Below are positions 25,873 to 35,798 of a stretch of 64,000 nucleotides of DNA, in pieces. This stretch comes from JAUVKT01 sp036350795. Its GTDB lineage: Bacteria > Bacteroidota > Bacteroidia > Bacteroidales > VadinHA17. Position 1 is the first letter of the stretch. Every line of letters begins with the position of its first letter. The notes beneath the pieces are model-generated. The model saw only the letters and a program-made list of their open reading frames with translations. It was not told the origin of the DNA and searched no databases. The stretch spans positions 7,843 through 71,842 of the forward strand of contig JAZBNV010000028.1 in the NCBI GenBank assembly GCA_036350795.1, read 5' to 3'. A program made the translations under genes and the position numbers.

Positions 25873-27975
25873 ATGACTATCAAAAATCCAGACGACTCTG
25901 TTCTTAACGAACAACTCAATTCCGGAGAAAACGGGAAAGAATCTGAAGAAAACAAAATAAGTACCCGGGAGCCGGCTCCCGGGCCTGATTCGGACGCTGC
26001 TGATAAAGTTAAGGCTGCTAAAGATAATGCAGGGAGCGATACTGAAAGCATCCCTGTGAGTGATGATGCCTCAGTTTCTGAGGAGGATGAGGAAGCAGGA
26101 AAGGAAGCTGCCGATGTGGAAAACACGACTGAGGATAGTGATGCCTCAGCTTCTGAGGAGGAGGATGAGGAAGCAGAAAAGGAATCCAGTTCTGTTAAGG
26201 ACCTTAAGGCTGCTGAGGAAAAGGAAGACAAACTGGAAGATTTGCCAGAGGTCGACTATTCAGCGCGCTCACGTTCTGAACTTGTTGAGACACTTGAAAT
26301 CCTGATAGAGAACAGACCCCCGGTAGAGATCCGGGATGATGTAGATAAGATTAAGATACTGTTCTATAAAAAATATAAGTTCGAAGTAGATGAACTGAAG
26401 TCCAGGTTTTTGGCTGAGGGCGGCAGTGAGGAAGACTTTAAGCCTCCTGTAGATGAACTTGAAAGCATAATGAAACGACTCCTTTCAAAGTTCAGGTCAA
26501 AAAAGGCGGAGCACGGCCGGCAATTTGAAATGGAAAAGCAGGAGAATCTCCGGAGGAAATATGAAATAATTGAACAGATAAAAGACCTGGTTAACAGGGA
26601 AGAGTCAATAAATAAAACATTCCAGGAATTCAGGGAGCTGCAAAATGAGTGGTACTCCCTGGGTGCGGTTCCTCAAAGTTCGCTTAAAAACCTCTGGGAA
26701 ACTTATAACCACAATGTTGAAATATTTTACGACTATATTAAGATAAATAAGGAATTAAGGGATCTCGATTTTAAAAAGAACCAGGAGCTTAAGGAAGCAC
26801 TGTGTGTTAAGGCAGAAGAATTAATAAAGGATCCTAACCCGATATCATCTTTCAGAATACTGCAGGATTTCCACCTGCGCTGGAGAGAGATTGGACCGGT
26901 GCCCAGGGAATACAGGAATGAGTTGTGGGAACGATTCAAGGAGGCCACCTCGGCAATAAATAAGCGACACCACGAATATTTTGAAAAGCAGAAAGATGAG
27001 CAGAAAGCTAATCTTGATGCAAAAACTGAGTTATGCGAAAAAGTTGAATCAATTCTGCAGGAGGAATTAAAGAGCTTCAAAGAATGGGAAGATAAGGCAA
27101 AGCAGGTGATACTTATTCAGAAAAACTGGCGGAAGATTGGCTTTGCTCCAAAGAAATACAATACAGCAATATATAATCGTTTCAGGGCAGCCTGCGATAA
27201 GTTCTTCCAGGAGAAGAGAAACTACTATGCTGCAAATAAAGAAACACAGGTAAGGAACCTTGAACTTAAAACTGCTCTTTGTGAGAAGGCGGAAGAAATG
27301 CAGGATAGCACAAACTGGAAAGCTACCACCGAGGAATATATTAAATTACAGAAAGAGTGGAAGGAGATAGGTTCTGTTCCGCGTAAGTATTCTGATAAAA
27401 TATGGAAGAGGTTCAGAAAGGCATGCGACACCTTTTTTAATAAAAAATCTGAATTCTTTTCAGAAGTTGATTCTTCGTTCGACGAGAACCTTGAAGCCAA
27501 AGAAAAGCTAATTCAAAGACTTGAAGATTTTGAGCCCGGAGTTAAGCTTGATGAAGCCTTTGAAGAACTCAAGAAAATACAGGAAGAGTGGAATTCAATT
27601 GGATATGTTCCTTTCAGGAAAAAGGATGAGATTTCAAATAAATACAGGGTAGCACTTAATAAACAGTTCGATAAACTTAAAATAGACGAGGATCAAAAGG
27701 CAATTATAAAATTCCAGAATAAACTTGAAAACCTTAAGGAAAATCCAAAAGCTTCTCGTAAATTACGAACCGAGCGTGACAGGTTTATTCTAAGAATAAA
27801 GCAACTGGAAAGTGATATTGTTACTTGGGAAAACAATATAGGTTTCTTTTCCAAATCAAGTAATGCTGACTCAATGATTAAGGAGGTAAAAGACAAAATT
27901 GAGAATGCCAGGAAGACGATAGAGATGCTGGAGGAAAAAGTCAGGATGATAGATCAATCCGGTCTGGATGAATAA
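25873..27975 (+). CDS. DUF349-repeat protein with acidic N-terminal tail
   Basis: From the ATG at 25873 the product has 700 residues; a TTG at 25867 would add two. Residues 1 to about 125 are a low-complexity acidic tail rich in Glu, Asp, Ser and Ala. The rest is helical, with five DUF349 repeats of about 75 residues, each marked by a W-x-x-(I/L)G-x-(V/A)P core: EWYSLGAVP, RWREIGPVP, NWRKIGFAP, EWKEIGSVP and EWNSIGYVP. The final 80 residues are a coiled coil. It has no signal peptide. DUF349 proteins are widespread in Bacteroidota and their role is not established here. It precedes pyrG by 38 bases. Confidence 0.88.
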   Translation: MTIKNPDDSVLNEQLNSGENGKESEENKISTREPAPGPDSDAADKVKAAKDNAGSDTESIPVSDDASVSEEDEEAGKEAADVENTTEDSDASASEEEDEEAEKESSSVKDLKAAEEKEDKLEDLPEVDYSARSRSELVETLEILIENRPPVEIRDDVDKIKILFYKKYKFEVDELKSRFLAEGGSEEDFKPPVDELESIMKRLLSKFRSKKAEHGRQFEMEKQENLRRKYEIIEQIKDLVNREESINKTFQEFRELQNEWYSLGAVPQSSLKNLWETYNHNVEIFYDYIKINKELRDLDFKKNQELKEALCVKAEELIKDPNPISSFRILQDFHLRWREIGPVPREYRNELWERFKEATSAINKRHHEYFEKQKDEQKANLDAKTELCEKVESILQEELKSFKEWEDKAKQVILIQKNWRKIGFAPKKYNTAIYNRFRAACDKFFQEKRNYYAANKETQVRNLELKTALCEKAEEMQDSTNWKATTEEYIKLQKEWKEIGSVPRKYSDKIWKRFRKACDTFFNKKSEFFSEVDSSFDENLEAKEKLIQRLEDFEPGVKLDEAFEELKKIQEEWNSIGYVPFRKKDEISNKYRVALNKQFDKLKIDEDQKAIIKFQNKLENLKENPKASRKLRTERDRFILRIKQLESDIVTWENNIGFFSKSSNADSMIKEVKDKIENARKTIEMLEEKVRMIDQSGLDE

Positions 27976-28013
27976 GAATTTTCAGATTTAATTAACTAAA
28001 TAAAGCTTTTGTT

Positions 28014-29618
28014 TTGGCAGAGGTAAAATACATTTTTGTAACCGGGGGAGTAACCTCATCACTGGGTAAGGGCATAATTTCATCATCTCTTGCCAAATTG
28101 CTGCAGGCAAGAGGATACAAAGTAACTATTCAAAAACTTGACCCCTATATCAATGTTGATCCGGGTACATTAAACCCCTATGAGCATGGTGAATGTTATG
28201 TGACAATTGATGGTGCTGAGACCGACCTCGACCTTGGCCATTACGAGCGCTTCCTTAATATACCAACCAGCCAGGATAATAATGTTACAACTGGACGCAT
28301 TTATAAGTCGGTAATTGAAAAGGAGAGGAGGGGCGACTACCTTGGCAAAACAGTACAGGTAATTCCACATATAACAGATGAGATTAAAGCCTCAATAAAG
28401 GCTGTTGCCAGAAAACATGAGTTTGAGATTGTTATCACAGAGATAGGCGGTACTGTGGGTGATATTGAATCACTTCCCTATATTGAAGCGGTACGACAGC
28501 TGAAATGGGACCTGGGCTCTGAAAATTGCCTTGTAATTCATTTAACCCTGGTTCCTTTCCTTTCGGCCTCAGGAGAGCACAAAACCAAACCAACACAACA
28601 TTCGGTGAAGGCCCTTCTTGAGGCAGGTGTTCAGCCGGATGTGCTTGTACTTAGAACAGAAATGGAACTTTCCCAGGAGGTAAAAGAGAAAGTGGCTCTC
28701 TTTTGTAATGTCGACAAACAGGCTGTTGTACAGTCAGTTGATGTTAATACCATATACGAGGTTCCGGTAAAGATGTATGAGGAAAAGCTTGACCAGACAG
28801 TCCTGAACAAGCTTCATCTTTCTCACAAGGCCGAACCGGAAATGTATAAATGGAGAGAATTTCTTAAGCGAAATGCAGAACCAAAAAAGAGTGTTACCAT
28901 AGGCCTGGTTGGTAAATATGTTGAATTACCCGATGCATATAAATCAATAACAGAATCATTTATTCATGCAGGTGCCGCAAATGAATGCAGGGTTAATCTT
29001 CAGCTAATTCATTCTGAAGAAATAATCAGCGAAAATGCAAAAAGTCAGCTTGAACACCTCGATGGTATACTGGTGGCTCCGGGCTTTGGCTCCAGGGGCA
29101 TTGAAGGAAAAATACTGGCGGTAACGTATGCACGCGAGAACAATATTCCTTTTTTCGGGATTTGCCTGGGGATGCAGTGCGCAGTAATTGAGTTTGCAAG
29201 AAATGTTCTGGGATTTGCCGGGGCAGATTCATCAGAGATGAATGAGAATACAGCTTATCCTGTAATAGACCTTATGGAAGAGCAAAAGAAAATTGTGAAT
29301 AAGGGAGGAACAATGAGGCTGGGTGGTTATAAATGTGTTTTGAAGAAAGAATCAATAGTATATAAAGCATACGAAAAGAATGAAATAATAGAAAGGCACA
29401 GGCATAGGTATGAGTTTAATAATGAGTACCTTGATCAATATATTGAGGCAGGGATGCTTCCTACAGGAATTAACCCGGAAGCAAACCTGGTGGAGATCGT
29501 TGAGATACCAGGGCACCGCTGGTTTGTAGGAGTACAGTTCCATCCCGAATATAGCAGCACTGTTGTAAACCCGCATCCACTTTTTAAGGAATTTGTAAAA
29601 GCCTGTTGCTGGAAATAG
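28014..29618 (+). CDS. pyrG: CTP synthase
   Basis: The 534-residue enzyme makes CTP from UTP, ATP and glutamine. The synthetase domain starts at once with FVTGGVTSSLGKGIISSSLA (P-loop). DPYINVDPGT and GGTVGDIESLP follow. The C-terminal class I glutamine amidotransferase domain (about 290-534) has the nucleophile in GICLGMQCAV and the catalytic pair in GVQFHPEYSS. I accept the TTG at 28014 as start because it gives the family-typical MAEVKYIFVTGG, and no in-frame ATG lies close upstream. It precedes yidC by 27 bases. Confidence 0.98.
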   Translation: MAEVKYIFVTGGVTSSLGKGIISSSLAKLLQARGYKVTIQKLDPYINVDPGTLNPYEHGECYVTIDGAETDLDLGHYERFLNIPTSQDNNVTTGRIYKSVIEKERRGDYLGKTVQVIPHITDEIKASIKAVARKHEFEIVITEIGGTVGDIESLPYIEAVRQLKWDLGSENCLVIHLTLVPFLSASGEHKTKPTQHSVKALLEAGVQPDVLVLRTEMELSQEVKEKVALFCNVDKQAVVQSVDVNTIYEVPVKMYEEKLDQTVLNKLHLSHKAEPEMYKWREFLKRNAEPKKSVTIGLVGKYVELPDAYKSITESFIHAGAANECRVNLQLIHSEEIISENAKSQLEHLDGILVAPGFGSRGIEGKILAVTYARENNIPFFGICLGMQCAVIEFARNVLGFAGADSSEMNENTAYPVIDLMEEQKKIVNKGGTMRLGGYKCVLKKESIVYKAYEKNEIIERHRHRYEFNNEYLDQYIEAGMLPTGINPEANLVEIVEIPGHRWFVGVQFHPEYSSTVVNPHPLFKEFVKACCWK

Positions 29619-29645
29619 AGATTTTTTAATTGTTAAAGGATAATA

Positions 29646-31616
29646 ATGGACAGAAATACTATTACGGGCCTGGTACTGATCTTCGCGATCTTTATAGGCT
29701 TTAGTTTATATAACTCTCAGAAGAATAATAAGGCCTTCGATTCTCTTGTATCTGTTGCGGATTCATTGTACGAAGCCGGGGATTATGATAAAGCACTTAT
29801 AGAGTACCAGAAGGCACTGCAGTATAAAAGGGGAGAGCCGGCCACTATTGAAAAAGTCAGGCAAATAAGGGACAGGCTTGCTCCTGAGTTAAACACTGAA
29901 TCTGATACTGCTGCTGCAAAAAATGATCCTGGCGTAAATCCTGAACAGCTTCAGAAACCCGCAGAAAATATTTCTGCTGATTACCTGGGTGATTTTGCTG
30001 AATCAGGGTCTGGTGAACTAAGCTTTATTACACTCAGAAATAATAAAATAGACATAAAGATATCAAACAGGGGAGGCAGGCCTTACAGGGCCGAACTGCT
30101 CGAGTTCAAGACTCATGACGGTAAACCCCTCGTAATGTTTGATGGTGATTCCACCATGTTTGGTTTCAAGTTTTTTACATCTGACAATAAGCCGATTCAA
30201 ACAGACAGACTATATTTTGAACCTGTTAATACACCTGAACTTGTTGATGCAGGTGAAGATGCTGGTGTGGTGGTAATGAGACTGAACTCCGGTGCAGACA
30301 GTTATATTGAATACAGGTATACACTCGAGCCCGATTCATATATGCTCGGTTTCAATGTTTCATTTGTTGGGATGAACCAGACAATAGCTTCAAATCTCAA
30401 TTCCCTGTCTTTCGACTGGCAGGCCTATATCAGGCAGCAGGAAAAAGGCAGGCAGAATGAGAATATGTATACCAACCTGAAGTATAAGCTATACCAGGAT
30501 GCTGTTGAAGGATTCAGGGACAGGTCGCAGAAGGATGTTGAAGAGAATGATATTACCACCAGGATGGAGTGGGTGGCTTTTAAGGACCAGTTTTTCTCGT
30601 CTGTGCTAATTAACGAAGAATACTTCAGTAATGGCACAGTAAAAACAGAGAAGTTACCTGACGAAAGTATATATCACAGGCTCTTCACGGCTGAACTGGG
30701 CCTCCCATACAATCCCGCTGCAAATACATCATATAAGATGAAGATGTATATTGGCCCGAATCATTTCACAACATTGAAATCATACGGCTATGAGCTGCAG
30801 GAACTGGTGATGCTGGGTAAGAATATAATAAGGTGGATAAACCAGTATGTAATAGTTAACATCTTTAACTGGCTTAACAGGTATATCAGCAATTTCGGGC
30901 TTATTATTCTTATTCTTACCTTAATAATAAAAATAGTCCTGTTCCCTCTTACCTACAAATCATATCAGTCGCAGGCAAAAATGAAAGTCCTGAAACCACT
31001 GGTAGATGAAATAGGCAAGAAGTTTCCCAAGCAGGAGGATGCCATGAAGAAGCAGCAGGCCACTATGGACCTTTACAAGAAGGCCGGGGTAAGCCCACTT
31101 GGAGGTTGCCTTCCAATGATTCTTCAGATGCCAATCCTCTTTGCCATGTTCAGGTTCTTTCCGGCTTCAATTGAACTTCGCCAGGAAAGCTTCCTGTGGG
31201 CTAAAGACCTTTCGACTTATGACTCAATATTTGATTTACCCTTTACAATTCCAATGTATGGCGATCACATCAGCCTTTTTACACTGCTGATGACAGTATC
31301 GACAATAATAACCATGCGCATAAACAGCCCCCAGCAAACCGGTTCTGAACAGGTGCCCGGCATGAAAATGATGATGTATCTTATGCCGGTTATGTTTATG
31401 GTGATACTTAACAACTTTTCTTCAGGATTGACATATTATTACTTTCTTGCAAATATTTTTACTTTTGGACAGAACCTGATTGCGAAGAGATTCGTGGATG
31501 AAGAAGCAGTACTAAAGAAGCTTGAAGCAAATAAAAAGAAAGCTCCTTCAAAATCAAACTTCCAAAAGAGACTGGAAGAAGCAGCGAAAAAACGAGGTCA
31601 TAAACCTCGGAAATAA
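29646..31616 (+). CDS. yidC: Membrane protein insertase YidC
   Basis: The 656-residue protein inserts and folds inner membrane proteins, alone or with SecYEG. The first helix (residues about 6-24, ITGLVLIFAIFIGFSLY) is followed by a large periplasmic domain, then the conserved insertase core from about residue 410, which includes LILTLIIKIVLFPLTYKSY, SPLGGCLPMILQMPILFAMF and a basic C-terminal tail for ribosome contact. An oddity is a TPR-like segment directly after the first helix (residues about 33-75, VADSLYEAGDYDKALIEYQKAL quoted in part), inside the region normally a linker. Start, order and length otherwise fit Bacteroidota YidC. Confidence 0.97.
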   Translation: MDRNTITGLVLIFAIFIGFSLYNSQKNNKAFDSLVSVADSLYEAGDYDKALIEYQKALQYKRGEPATIEKVRQIRDRLAPELNTESDTAAAKNDPGVNPEQLQKPAENISADYLGDFAESGSGELSFITLRNNKIDIKISNRGGRPYRAELLEFKTHDGKPLVMFDGDSTMFGFKFFTSDNKPIQTDRLYFEPVNTPELVDAGEDAGVVVMRLNSGADSYIEYRYTLEPDSYMLGFNVSFVGMNQTIASNLNSLSFDWQAYIRQQEKGRQNENMYTNLKYKLYQDAVEGFRDRSQKDVEENDITTRMEWVAFKDQFFSSVLINEEYFSNGTVKTEKLPDESIYHRLFTAELGLPYNPAANTSYKMKMYIGPNHFTTLKSYGYELQELVMLGKNIIRWINQYVIVNIFNWLNRYISNFGLIILILTLIIKIVLFPLTYKSYQSQAKMKVLKPLVDEIGKKFPKQEDAMKKQQATMDLYKKAGVSPLGGCLPMILQMPILFAMFRFFPASIELRQESFLWAKDLSTYDSIFDLPFTIPMYGDHISLFTLLMTVSTIITMRINSPQQTGSEQVPGMKMMMYLMPVMFMVILNNFSSGLTYYYFLANIFTFGQNLIAKRFVDEEAVLKKLEANKKKAPSKSNFQKRLEEAAKKRGHKPRK

Positions 31617-31666
31617 TAGATTTCCCGTCAGGGAATAACACAATCTGCCGGTTGTGGATACATATT

Positions 31667-31683
31667 TAATTAATAATTAATTA
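31667..31683. promoter_or_regulatory. 17-base A/T palindrome upstream of the LacI gene
   Basis: TAATTAATAATTAATTA is a perfect odd-centred palindrome 38 bases before the LacI-type regulator gene. It lacks the central CG usual for LacI-family operators, so autoregulation through it is only a weak suggestion. Confidence 0.25.
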
Positions 31684-31721
31684 TGCCTGGTTTATACCAC
31701 GCTGCTTAAATTGTAATTGTT

Positions 31722-32750
31722 ATGGCAAGGAAGGTAAAAATAAAAGACATTGCAGCCAGGCTGGGCCTGTCAAGCACCCTTGTTTCGCTGGTACTGAATA
31801 ATAAAGCTGACAAGCACGGAATAAAGAAGGAAACCCAGGAGAGGGTTATAGCACTTGCCCAGAAGATGGGTTTTTACGAAAATGAGCGCATAGATCCGGT
31901 AAAGGATATTTATGACATTGGACCCGGTATTATTGGCATGGTTGTTTCTGACCTGAAAGACCAGTTTATAGTCGAAATATCTGATCATTTACGCAAGGCA
32001 TTTTCAAGTATAGGATATGGATTCTCTATTATCACCTGGGATAAGAATGATAACAGGTTCAGGAGAATTGTATCTAATATGCGAAGAATGTATGCCGGTG
32101 TAATTCTCGCAGGAGACGCGGCAGATGATAATATTATACGTGCCCTTAAAGCCTCGGACTATCCCTTTGTTGTTCTTGAAAGATCTGATGTAAACCTTCG
32201 CCTCAATATCGTAATGAGCGATTGCCAGGCAGGAGCCAGGAAACTGGCAGCACATCTGAATAAGTTTAACTACAGGTCTGTGGCTATCCTGCATTCAGAT
32301 GATTCTGCCTATTCACATAATAAAGTCAGATGTATCAGGGAAACCATGGAGCAGGAAAGTGAGGACTTAAGTATTAATAGCTACAAGATTGATCTTGATA
32401 TTACTCAAAATGTTGATATAGATAGTGTTAAGTCTTATTTTACTCCGCCTGATGCCGTACGGCTTCTGATTGTTGTTGAATCAATGCTGGTTTATCCCAT
32501 GATTGAAGCTGTGAGGAAATTGAAGCTCCGTATTCCCGGCGATGTGGCCCTGGTATCGATGGAGAATGGAATAGGTTTTGACCTGATGGAAACATCGGTA
32601 ACACGACTGAAAAGGGATATAGCTTCCATGGCATCAAAAACCGTCTCGATACTGTGGACAGAAATAAAGAACAGTGGAAAGAGCAAATATAAAAGAACAG
32701 TAAGCCTTGCACCCGATTTGATAGTAGGGAGATCATGCGGGCAATTATAA
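31722..32750 (+). CDS. LacI-family transcriptional regulator
   Basis: The 342-residue protein has a LacI helix-turn-helix at residues about 4-25 (KIKDIAARLGLSSTLVSLVL) and the hinge region after it, then a periplasmic-binding-protein-like effector domain (about 65-340) with typical elements such as GIIGMVVSDLKDQF, DAADDNIIRAL and VALVSMENGIGFDLMETSVT (read in parts). Most members sense a sugar or nucleoside. No sugar utilisation genes sit next to it. Its only close neighbour is the transglutaminase-like lipoprotein starting 11 bases downstream, probably in the same transcript. Confidence 0.92.
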   Translation: MARKVKIKDIAARLGLSSTLVSLVLNNKADKHGIKKETQERVIALAQKMGFYENERIDPVKDIYDIGPGIIGMVVSDLKDQFIVEISDHLRKAFSSIGYGFSIITWDKNDNRFRRIVSNMRRMYAGVILAGDAADDNIIRALKASDYPFVVLERSDVNLRLNIVMSDCQAGARKLAAHLNKFNYRSVAILHSDDSAYSHNKVRCIRETMEQESEDLSINSYKIDLDITQNVDIDSVKSYFTPPDAVRLLIVVESMLVYPMIEAVRKLKLRIPGDVALVSMENGIGFDLMETSVTRLKRDIASMASKTVSILWTEIKNSGKSKYKRTVSLAPDLIVGRSCGQL

Positions 32751-32761
32751 ATAACAGAAAG

Positions 32762-35401
32762 ATGAACCTGTTTAAAGCCAATATTCTTTTAGTCCTGGTT
32801 TGTGCCATTATTACCGGGTCGTGCAAAAGGGATAAAGTCTTCTCAAGAAGTGATTATTCTGAATATATTACCGGGGAATTCAATAATACGAAAATTCTTG
32901 CCGGGAAAAGAAGTAATCAGCTCTTTTCTGTATTGAACGATAGCCTGGAGGAGGATATTAAAAGAGCCATGGAATTCTATTATGCTTCGATGCCCTTAAG
33001 TGATCTTGCTGATTATGATGGTGAATTTTTCCTTGCCAATGTTAAGAAAACCTTTGATGCATATAATGATTATGAATGGTGCAGAACCATTCCCGAAGAT
33101 ATCTTTCTGCACTTTGTTCTGCCACTTAGAGTAAATAATGAGAATCTCGACCATTTCAGGATAAACTATTATGCAGAAATCAGGGAAAGACTCAGGGATA
33201 TTGATAATATTGAAGATGCAGCCCTCGAAATAAACCACTGGTGCCATGAAAAAGTATCATACCAGTCGGCCGATATAAGAACCTCTGGTCCCGAAAGCAC
33301 AATTCTTTCTGCACGGGGCCGGTGCGGAGAAGAATCAACCTTTACTGTCGCTGCACTCAGAACGGCAGGTATTCCTGCACGCCAGGTTTATGTGCCAAGA
33401 TGGGCTCATAGCGATGATAATCATGCCTGGGTCGAAGTATGGCTTGATGGTATATGGAAATACCTGGGAGCATGCGAACCCGAACCCATGCTTAACAGGG
33501 GATGGTTTACCGGACCGGCCAGCCGCGCAATGCTGGTTCATACAAAAACCTTTGGAAGGTATTTTGGGTCTGAAAGTGTGGTGAAATCATTGCCAGAATA
33601 CTCAGAAATAAACTGCCTTCATAATTATGCCCCAACAAGAACCATAGAGCTCAGGGTTATAAGTGCAGATAGCAACAGCCTTGCCGGGGCTGAAGTTGTA
33701 TTCGGGCAAATGAACTATGCTGAGTTTTACCCGCTTGCCACAATTATAAGCGGGCAGGACGGAAAATGTAAATTTACCACCGGAAATGGAGATATATTCG
33801 TATGGGTATCATCGAATGGTAATTCTGCCTTTGCTGAAATCGATATCAATGATAATAAACCGGTAATAGTACTTGATAAAGACCAGTTGGCAACAGATAA
33901 GGTTTTTACCTACGAATTATCTGTACCACCGGGCACCAGGTCAGATGCAGTTCTTGCAGATGAATTGAGGGATATTAATACCATGCGGCTAAAATATGAA
34001 GACAGTATAAGACATTCTTATATTTCTTCGTGGCCCGGGGATGCTGAAATTTCAGCATTTTTAAAGGCCGAAGATTGCAGTATTGATGATTTTCTTCCCC
34101 TGGTAAAAACATCAATGGGAAACTACAGTGAAATTTTCGATCTTCTTAAAATGCTCGATCAGGGGCATAAGAAGGATGCTCTTGCCCTGCTGCAGGTTAT
34201 TGCTGAAAAAGATCTCAGGGATTCCAGCGCGGAAACGCTCTTCGACCATATTGTGAATGCCAGGAAATACTACAATAATGAGTATTCTGAAGAAATATTC
34301 GTAAAATATATTCTTAACCCCAGGATTGCAAATGAAATAATTAAACCCTGGAGATCATATATTCAGAACCAGCAGGATAAGCAAACGATAGAAGCATTCA
34401 GAAAATCGCCGGAAATATTGTCAGAATGGATGAACGAAAACCTTCAACCGGAAGATGAAAGGAATTACTATGGTGTGCCCATTACACCACGGGGTGTACT
34501 TGAACTTGGAGTGACAGATACTCCTTCACGAGATATTTTATTTGTTGCCTGCTGCAGGGCATGTGGAATACCCGCACGACTTGAGCCGGGCACCGGTCTG
34601 CCTCAATATATGGCTGAAGGAAAGTGGATCGATCCTTATTTCAGCGACCGGGGTGTTATAGAACCGCGTTCAGCCAGTATTAGCTTTGAATGGGATGGAA
34701 CAGGACCCGAACCTGCTTATTACAGCTCTTTCACCCTGGCAAAGCTAAATGAAGGTGAATATAAAACCCTTGAATATGATTATTACAGGAAGCTGACAGA
34801 TTTTACTGAGCCCCTGTTATTAAGTCCGGGCTTATATATGCTCACAACCTGTACACGGCCCGATGACAGCAGGATGCTTGCCTCTGTTTCTTTCTTCGAA
34901 CTTATTGAAAACGAAAGTACCAGTCTCAGGATTGAACCAATACATATATTAAGCGATTTGAATGAGCTGGCAGTTCTGCAGTCTGATTCACTATTATCCT
35001 TAAGCGGTGACTATATTAATACTGAAGACCTGCTTAAGGGGCAGGCAGTATTTGCCTGGATTGACCCGGGGAAAGAGCCCAGTAAACACCTTTTAAATGA
35101 GATTCAGTTGTTAAAAACTGAATTTGACAGCTGGGGCGGTAATTTTGTATTTCTTACCGAACCTTCAGTTCTTACACCTTCTTTCAGTACAGGTTTATAT
35201 AAGAACCTGCCTGAAAACAGTCTCTTTTTCAGCGATCCGAAATATACTTTGCTCAAAAAGACTTTTCCGGATATAAATACCGACGCCTCACTTCTTCCGA
35301 TTGTGCTCTTTGTTCTGAATGATAAATCGGTAGTATACAGATCGTCAGGATATAAAATTGGCTACGGTAACCAGGTATTTTACCTTACCCGGAACCTGTA
35401 G
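32762..35401 (+). CDS. Large transglutaminase-like lipoprotein
   Basis: I start at ATG 32762, giving 879 residues with lipobox ITGSC near residue 20; an upstream ATG at 32735 would overlap the LacI gene. The transglutaminase-like core (about 150-240) has Cys188 in GRCGEEST and His221 in DDNHAWVEVW. The usual third residue, Asp, seems replaced: the segment reads WKYLGACEPEP. A second, weaker copy of the fold lies near residues 570-640 (TPSRDILFVACCRACGIPARL). Between them is a helical linker, and a thioredoxin-like region may end the protein. It should sit on a membrane outside the cytoplasm. Its substrate is unknown; peptidase activity is more likely than cross-linking in this family. Confidence 0.8.
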   Translation: MNLFKANILLVLVCAIITGSCKRDKVFSRSDYSEYITGEFNNTKILAGKRSNQLFSVLNDSLEEDIKRAMEFYYASMPLSDLADYDGEFFLANVKKTFDAYNDYEWCRTIPEDIFLHFVLPLRVNNENLDHFRINYYAEIRERLRDIDNIEDAALEINHWCHEKVSYQSADIRTSGPESTILSARGRCGEESTFTVAALRTAGIPARQVYVPRWAHSDDNHAWVEVWLDGIWKYLGACEPEPMLNRGWFTGPASRAMLVHTKTFGRYFGSESVVKSLPEYSEINCLHNYAPTRTIELRVISADSNSLAGAEVVFGQMNYAEFYPLATIISGQDGKCKFTTGNGDIFVWVSSNGNSAFAEIDINDNKPVIVLDKDQLATDKVFTYELSVPPGTRSDAVLADELRDINTMRLKYEDSIRHSYISSWPGDAEISAFLKAEDCSIDDFLPLVKTSMGNYSEIFDLLKMLDQGHKKDALALLQVIAEKDLRDSSAETLFDHIVNARKYYNNEYSEEIFVKYILNPRIANEIIKPWRSYIQNQQDKQTIEAFRKSPEILSEWMNENLQPEDERNYYGVPITPRGVLELGVTDTPSRDILFVACCRACGIPARLEPGTGLPQYMAEGKWIDPYFSDRGVIEPRSASISFEWDGTGPEPAYYSSFTLAKLNEGEYKTLEYDYYRKLTDFTEPLLLSPGLYMLTTCTRPDDSRMLASVSFFELIENESTSLRIEPIHILSDLNELAVLQSDSLLSLSGDYINTEDLLKGQAVFAWIDPGKEPSKHLLNEIQLLKTEFDSWGGNFVFLTEPSVLTPSFSTGLYKNLPENSLFFSDPKYTLLKKTFPDINTDASLLPIVLFVLNDKSVVYRSSGYKIGYGNQVFYLTRNL

Positions 35402-35480
35402 TGTCAGCAGACCTGCCTGTTTTGTTTAACATTTATTGATAAAATAATCACGTATTTTTTTTACATATCTGATATTTGCA

Positions 35481-35488
35481 TACTTTTG
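35481..35488 (+). promoter_or_regulatory. Bacteroidota -7 promoter box of the B12 operon (TACTTTTG)
   Basis: An exact TAnnTTTG match ends 7 bases before the first paired bases of the cobalamin riboswitch. Transcription would start at about 35495, so the RNA begins with the riboswitch. Confidence 0.65.
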
Positions 35489-35495
35489 CATATAT

Positions 35496-35700
35496 CAGGT
35501 AATGATACAATTTTCTAATGTATCATTAAAAGGGAATGCGGTTTGAATCCGCAACAGTACCCGCTGCTGTGATGCCCATTGCCTGGTTCCTGTTTATCAG
35601 TAAACAGGACGGCAATAGAGATCTTTTACCTGCAGCCACTGGCCAAAAAGGTTGGGAAGGCGTAAAGATCGGGATAATTCAGAAGACCTGCCTGTTAAGG
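35496..35700 (+). promoter_or_regulatory. Cobalamin (AdoCbl-type) riboswitch
   Basis: The leader has the conserved cobalamin riboswitch elements in order: an outer stem CAGGT (35496) paired with ACCTG (35686-35690); AAAAGGGAATGCGGT with GAATCCGC; the ACAGTACCCGCTGCTGTGA core; a hairpin CCTGTTTA-TCAG-TAAACAGG (35589-35608); and the B12 box GCCACTGG (35635-35642) followed by GGTTGGGAAGGCG. It begins at the predicted transcription start and lies about 100 bases before the first gene of the B12 uptake operon. Ligand binding should reduce expression when cobalamin is plentiful. The exact expression platform between 35700 and 35798 was not resolved. Confidence 0.95.
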
Positions 35701-35798
35701 AGAAATCCTAAGCTTTCGGGATAAAAGCGATGGTTATGCGACATCACTTTTGTTTCCTGCTTGAATAAAAAGTAGTGTAAAACAAAAACCTAATCAAA

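Noticed and set aside
25758..26231. Reverse-strand frame rich in serine, opposite the start of the DUF349 gene
   Set aside because: It mirrors the acidic, low-complexity Glu/Ser codons of the DUF349 N-terminus. The forward gene has clear family repeats in frame, so the reverse frame is a shadow.
31622..31635. Small hairpin TTCCC-GTCA-GGGAA after yidC as a terminator
   Set aside because: The stem has only five pairs and is not followed by a T tract.
35536..35724. 62-codon frame in the B12 leader
   Set aside because: The bases are fully explained by conserved cobalamin riboswitch elements.
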